Position numbers and translations under genes: made by a program. The notes below the pieces were generated by a model, which did no database searches, was not told the DNA's origin, and saw nothing but the letters and a program-made list of their open reading frames with translations. Positions 60,152 through 64,000 of a stretch of DNA of 64,000 nucleotides are shown here, in pieces. Each line of letters starts with the position of its first letter. Position 1 is the first letter of the stretch. Source of the stretch: Methanoregula sp. (GTDB lineage Archaea > Halobacteriota > Methanomicrobia > Methanomicrobiales > Methanospirillaceae); the NCBI RefSeq assembly GCF_028712425.1, contig NZ_JAQTQD010000003.1:62001-126000 (forward strand), in the 5' to 3' direction.

Positions 60152-61117
60152 ATGGATCACGAGATCAACTTCAAGGAAACAATTGCCCACTCCCCCATTG
60201 TCTTCACAATTGGTGTTGCCGGTGACAGCGGATCGGGAAAGACCACGTTTACAAACGCGATCCGGCAGATATTTGGTCCGGCGCTGGTCTCCACCATTAC
60301 GCTGGATGACTACCACAAATATGACCGGGAAGAGCGGAAGCAGCGGGACATAACACCACTACATCCCGATGCCAACAACATTGGCCTGCTGGAGGATCAC
60401 ATTGCACAACTCAGGCAGGGGCATACCATCCAAAAACCGGTGTATAACCACGAGACCGGGACGTTCGATCCCCCCATACCGTTTGCGCCCCGGAAGATCC
60501 TCATCCTCGAAGGCCTGCACACCCTCTTCACCCCGCGCCTCCGTGAACTCATAGACTTCTCGATCTTTGTCGACCCGGAAAAAGAGGTGAAATATGCCTG
60601 GAAACGTCTTCGCGACAGGGAACGCCGCGGCTATTCCGACGAGCAGGTAACCGAAGAGATCCTCCGGCGCGAGAAGGATTACGCGGAATTCATCGCGCCC
60701 CAGCGCTGTGAAGCCGATGCCGTGATCCGCATCGCTCATTCAAAGTACGGAAAGGACCTCGGCAAAGAGCGGAACGTGTACAATATCTCCCTCATGCAGA
60801 ACCGGATGAGAAAGACCATCTCGGATATCGACCTGAGCATAGACCTGTACTCCCTCCTCTCCTTTCACGAACGGGACTTCTTGATCGAGTTCACCACGCA
60901 GTTTGTCGACTGCGCACGGATGCGGGCTCTCACTTTTGACGGCGAGATGAATTACGAGACAATCCATAAACTGGAAAAGACCATCGAGTACCAGACCGGC
61001 GTCCATCCCATCGCCATGTTCGAGGGCAGGAAAACCGTCACGCCCACCGATATCGTCCAGCTCATCCTCTCCTGGCGGATCATCCACCGGCGGGTCTTTA
61101 TCCATGAACGCGCTTGA
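60152..61117 (+). CDS. prk: Archaeal phosphoribulokinase
   Basis: The 321-residue kinase has Walker A VAGDSGSGKTTF near residue 22, LDDYHKYDREERKQR with the catalytic Asp, HPDANNIGLLEDHI and LEGLHTLFTPRLRELID, the block order of phosphoribulokinase. The enzyme phosphorylates ribulose-5-phosphate to the bisphosphate. In Methanospirillum and relatives it feeds a RuBisCO-linked reductive hexulose-phosphate pathway. Uridine kinase is the main alternative, but the C-terminal 120 residues (RALTFDGEMNYETIH) fit the archaeal PRK. The start was chosen by TATA position and homologous length. No RuBisCO gene is in the window. Confidence 0.85.
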   Translation: MDHEINFKETIAHSPIVFTIGVAGDSGSGKTTFTNAIRQIFGPALVSTITLDDYHKYDREERKQRDITPLHPDANNIGLLEDHIAQLRQGHTIQKPVYNHETGTFDPPIPFAPRKILILEGLHTLFTPRLRELIDFSIFVDPEKEVKYAWKRLRDRERRGYSDEQVTEEILRREKDYAEFIAPQRCEADAVIRIAHSKYGKDLGKERNVYNISLMQNRMRKTISDIDLSIDLYSLLSFHERDFLIEFTTQFVDCARMRALTFDGEMNYETIHKLEKTIEYQTGVHPIAMFEGRKTVTPTDIVQLILSWRIIHRRVFIHERA

Positions 61118-61209
61118 ACTTCGCGGCAGGGCAGGTGTTTTTTGCGGGTGAACGGGGACCAGCAAAACGTTGTTCTGATCCCGCACCCAACTCTCTCTTA
61201 AACCGGCCT

Positions 61210-62655
61210 ATGATCTCGCTCCTTCATGTCGATCCCGATGCCGCGCTCCAGAAGAACCTCAAGGATTACTTTGAGAGTTCCGGCGAGATCTGTGTAACTT
61301 CGGTTGCTTCGGCGCGCGAAGCCCATTACCTGCTCCGCTCGCAGCGGTTCGATATCATCATCGCGGAATACCAGCTCCCGGTGACGAACGGGCAGGCCTT
61401 TCTTGAAGCCCTGCGGCGCAGCCGGAAGAATTCCACGCCCTTCATCTTCTTTGCAAAGAAGGCCGACAACAAGGCGGTCATCAATGCCCTCAACACCGGC
61501 GCAACGCATTTCGTGCTCAAGGGACGCGACCCGGCAAAAGAGTTCATGGTCTTAAAGCATTTCATCAGCCAGGCCATCCAGCAGAACCGGCTTGCCGAGG
61601 CCCTGCGGGAGCAGGAGACGCAGTACCGGAATGTTGTCGAGGACCAGTCGGAGTTCATCTTCCGCTTCCTGCCGGATGGCACGATTGTCTTTGTCAACGA
61701 GGCGTACTGCACCTATTTTAAAAAACCGCGCGATGTGATCCTGGGGCGGAACATCCGTGACAGTATCTCACCGGATTACCGGGAGACCTTCTTCTCCCAG
61801 TTAGAGGAACTCACCCGCGAGAACCCGGTGCGTTCCATGGACTCGCGCATGCTTGCAGCCGACGGGTCCACGCTCTGGCAGCAGTGGAGTTACCGGGCCA
61901 TCTTCTCCGATCTGCCGGAGCCCACGGGATACCAGGCAGTCGGCCGGGACATCACGGCACAGAAGAATGCCGAGGCAGCCCTTGTGCAGGCCCACCGGAA
62001 CCTCGGCGTGATGAACACCATCACGCGGCATGACATCCTCAACCAGCTCACCGCGGTATTCGGCTATCTTGAGATCGCCCGGGATGCCAGCGCTGATGAA
62101 AAAGTTATCGAATGCCTCAATAAGGCCTTCCATGCAGCCGAGACCATCCGGGGCCAGATCACCTTCACGAAGGAGTACCAGGAGATAGGGAGCAATGCAG
62201 CCCAGTGGAAGAGCGTGGAGGCGCTGGTCAAAAAGGCTGAGTCCTCGCTGAACCTTGGGGGTGTCTCGGTTGAGTATTCTCTTGAGAACCTCGGTGTCTT
62301 TGCCGATCCGCTCATCGAGAAGGTCTTCTACAACCTGATGGAGAACTCGCTCCGGCACGGGAAGAAGGTCACAAAGATCCTGCTCTCCTGGCGCGAAGAA
62401 CCCGACGGCCTCGTTATCGTGTACGAGGATGATGGCGTGGGCGTCCCGGAAGGTGTCAAAGAGAAGATCTTCCGGCGGGAATATTTCCAGAACACCGGTC
62501 TTGGCCTGTACCTGATCCGCGAGATCCTTTCCATCACCGGCATCCGGATCCGGGAATGCGGTGTCGAAGGAGAGGGCGCCCGGTTCGAGATGAAAGTCCC
62601 GCACGGGAACTACGGGTTCAGGACAGAAGGGGACGTCCTGTTACAGGACGGATAA
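61210..62655 (+). CDS. Sensor histidine kinase with N-terminal pseudo-receiver and PAS domain
   Basis: The 481-residue cytosolic protein has three modules. Residues 1-125 are a receiver-like domain with FDIIIAEYQLPVTNG, where the phosphorylated Asp position is Glu53; HVDPD and LKG (Lys104) are kept. A PAS domain follows (about 135-250, FIFRFLPDGTIVFVNEAYC). The kinase core has the H-box ITRHDILNQLTAVFG with His274, then ENSLRHGKK, YEDDGVGVPEG and GLGLYLIREIL in the ATPase domain. ATG 61210 is preferred to a longer frame that starts inside prk. Signal and output partner are unknown. Confidence 0.92.
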   Translation: MISLLHVDPDAALQKNLKDYFESSGEICVTSVASAREAHYLLRSQRFDIIIAEYQLPVTNGQAFLEALRRSRKNSTPFIFFAKKADNKAVINALNTGATHFVLKGRDPAKEFMVLKHFISQAIQQNRLAEALREQETQYRNVVEDQSEFIFRFLPDGTIVFVNEAYCTYFKKPRDVILGRNIRDSISPDYRETFFSQLEELTRENPVRSMDSRMLAADGSTLWQQWSYRAIFSDLPEPTGYQAVGRDITAQKNAEAALVQAHRNLGVMNTITRHDILNQLTAVFGYLEIARDASADEKVIECLNKAFHAAETIRGQITFTKEYQEIGSNAAQWKSVEALVKKAESSLNLGGVSVEYSLENLGVFADPLIEKVFYNLMENSLRHGKKVTKILLSWREEPDGLVIVYEDDGVGVPEGVKEKIFRREYFQNTGLGLYLIREILSITGIRIRECGVEGEGARFEMKVPHGNYGFRTEGDVLLQDG

Positions 62656-62662
62656 AAAGAGA

Positions 62663-64000
62663 TCAGGGAAGGATCGCGGAACGGACCGAGAGGAAGACCG
62701 GTCCCCGTACATCCACTTTCTTTTTGTTGTCGGTGATGAAACGCATCGCGTACTCATCGACCTTCAGGTTGATATCGCTTGGGAGCTTTGCCATCTTGAC
62801 CTGGACAGTTGTCTCCTTTCCGCACCGGGCGGCCTCCTCGATCCGGGCGGCAGCAAGGGCCGATACCGCGGAAAGGTAGGAGAGGCCGGTTGGCACTCCC
62901 CCGGTCCGCACCTGCTTCCACTTCTCGGCATCCGGGACCCCGAGCACCGATCCATCGTGGACGAAGATCTCGTTTGCACAGGCCGGCCCGCAGAGTTTCG
63001 CATTGGCTTCGGTCTCTTCGATAACAACCTTCACGCGGGTGCCGCCCAGCATTCCTTCCCATGCATCGAACGAGCAGGGCCCCTGTGCCGAACCGTTCGC
63101 TGCCGCAATCTTCGCGATCGCTTTTGCGAGCAGTTTGCCTTCAGGGGATGACGGCTCCTCGCGGAGGTGAACTGACCGTGCGATCTCCCGGTCCGAGAGC
63201 GGGCGGGAGAAGAACTGCGGGTACACGAGCTGCCGGACATCGTTTGCCCCGTACGCAATCATCGCGAGCCTCTCAACGCCAAGCCCCAAGTTCATGACCG
63301 GGACGCCGACGCCGTATTCCGCGAGCGCCGAGGGGGAGTACATGCCGAACGTCGCCACCTCGACCCAGCCATGGACCGGATGCCGGGCGTAGACCTCGGT
63401 CTGGGTATCCGGCATGTAGTATTTCGAGCGCTTCTCGTCCGGCTGGAAGCGGAAGTCCGTGTATCCAAATGCGGAAAGGAGCGCTTCACTGACCGCTTTC
63501 CCGTCCTCGATCGTCACATCGTCCCCGGCAATGATACAGGATGCCGAATGGTAGGTCATCAGCCGTGTCGGCCCCTCGGCCTGCTCGCGCCGGAAGCAGC
63601 GGTCGACCGAGAACATGCGGATGGGAAGCGGGCTCTTGTCCCAGATCGATCCGAGCGTTAAGAACCAGCCGCTCGTCATGTGGCTCCGGAGCGTAGAGCG
63701 CGAGGACTCGGGGGCGAGCTCGCGGAACTCGGGGAAGACCTCGTCAAGGATGTGGACAACCACCCCGTCGTCAGCCTCCAGCACTTTTGAGAGTTCGAAG
63801 GTCAGTTCGTCGCCGTCGATCTCGGACTTCTTGTACGCGTGGAGCGTCTCGCGGAGTTTCTCCTCAATCGCAGGAGCCATCGTCTTGCCGAGAATCCCGT
63901 TGATCTTATCGAGCCGGTCCCTTGCGATCCCCACGTTCGGACGCGGGAGGCCGCCAAGATAGAAGACCCGGTCGAGCACGGCCATTGCCTCGGGCCCGAA
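62663..64000 (-). CDS. sepS: O-phosphoserine-tRNA(Cys) ligase, partial
   Basis: SepRS charges tRNA-Cys with phosphoserine, the first step of the indirect Cys-tRNA route in methanogens. The C-terminal 445 residues are present and the frame continues past the right edge (FGPEA precedes the first visible Met). Class II motifs are visible: [38 protein letters not shown] and [21 protein letters not shown] as motif 3. The C-terminal anticodon-binding part includes [20 protein letters not shown]. It is convergent with the histidine kinase, 7 nt between stops. Confidence 0.93.
   Translation of the reverse strand, partial: FGPEAMAVLDRVFYLGGLPRPNVGIARDRLDKINGILGKTMAPAIEEKLRETLHAYKKSEIDGDELTFELSKVLEADDGVVVHILDEVFPEFRELAPESSRSTLRSHMTSGWFLTLGSIWDKSPLPIRMFSVDRCFRREQAEGPTRLMTYHSASCIIAGDDVTIEDGKAVSEALLSAFGYTDFRFQPDEKRSKYYMPDTQTEVYARHPVHGWVEVATFGMYSPSALAEYGVGVPVMNLGLGVERLAMIAYGANDVRQLVYPQFFSRPLSDREIARSVHLREEPSSPEGKLLAKAIAKIAAANGSAQGPCSFDAWEGMLGGTRVKVVIEETEANAKLCGPACANEIFVHDGSVLGVPDAEKWKQVRTGGVPTGLSYLSAVSALAAARIEEAARCGKETTVQVKMAKLPSDINLKVDEYAMRFITDNKKKVDVRGPVFLSVRSAILP

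Noticed and set aside
1-64000. CRISPR array or cas genes to match the CARF regulator
   Set aside because: No regularly spaced repeats of 24-40 bp and no Cas motifs were found on either strand.

Overview
The window looks like chromosome of a methanogenic euryarchaeon, most likely order Methanomicrobiales (a Methanoregula-like organism). The evidence is a group II chaperonin, an archaeal superoperon of Spt4, RpoE1, aIF2-gamma, S24e, S27ae and a Kae1-Bud32 fusion, an AglB oligosaccharyltransferase, O-phosphoseryl-tRNA synthetase, a four-subunit 2-oxoacid:ferredoxin oxidoreductase and an archaeal phosphoribulokinase. The genus is inferred from gene content and style, not from a database match. 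Most of the window is moderately GC-rich. The exception is about 0.8-1.9 kb, which is AT-rich and flanked by transposon debris.

Layout. 0-1.9 kb: insertion-sequence remnants and two unknown membrane-protein genes. 2-9.2 kb: thermosome, an exported cupredoxin-like lipoprotein, a zinc-ribbon protein, the por operon (B-A-C-D) and an orphan CARF-HTH regulator. 9.5-19.8 kb: a KhtTU-like K+/H+ antiporter, DUF2284, a JAMM protease coupled to FAD synthetase, a membrane-anchored acetolactate decarboxylase, parvulin, a dihydropteroate-synthase-like protein, PHP phosphoesterase/TruA, malic enzyme, ArsC, YkgJ and a DUF333 lipoprotein. 19.9-26.3 kb: a complete, tightly overlapping trpEGDCFBA operon with a TATA/TGTACA promoter element. 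26.6-31.2 kb: small unknown proteins, a SPASM radical-SAM enzyme, an archaellin-like protein, a 71-residue tandem-repeat protein and a transglutaminase-like protein. 31.2-33.7 kb: tRNA-Val, tRNA-Gly, HtpX, a BLES03-like protein and a non-coding stretch with five G-run/C-run palindromes.

33.7-39.5 kb is the information-processing superoperon. 40-50 kb carries cell-surface glycosylation: AglB, a glycosyltransferase, a hexapeptide acyltransferase, GlmS, two GlmU-like bifunctional enzymes and a GlmM-like mutase. Together these can make UDP-GlcNAc-type sugars and transfer a glycan to exported proteins, and the window itself encodes several lipoproteins and an archaellin-like protein that could be substrates. 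50-55.8 kb holds Pcm, a cyclase, a Rossmann protein, a minimal SufCB pair, a second transglutaminase and a HAD phosphatase. 55.9-64 kb holds an MrfB/MrfA-like (YprB/YprA) exonuclease-helicase pair, an XRE/DUF2178 pair, phosphoribulokinase, a histidine kinase with a degenerate receiver, and SepS running off the right edge.

The most interesting points are the archaeal MrfAB-like repair pair, the orphan CARF regulator, the radical-SAM locus, the phosphoribulokinase, two genes (RdgB, PIN) whose essential N-terminal strands can only be translated from non-standard start codons overlapping the upstream stop, and the palindrome array at 33.3-33.5 kb.
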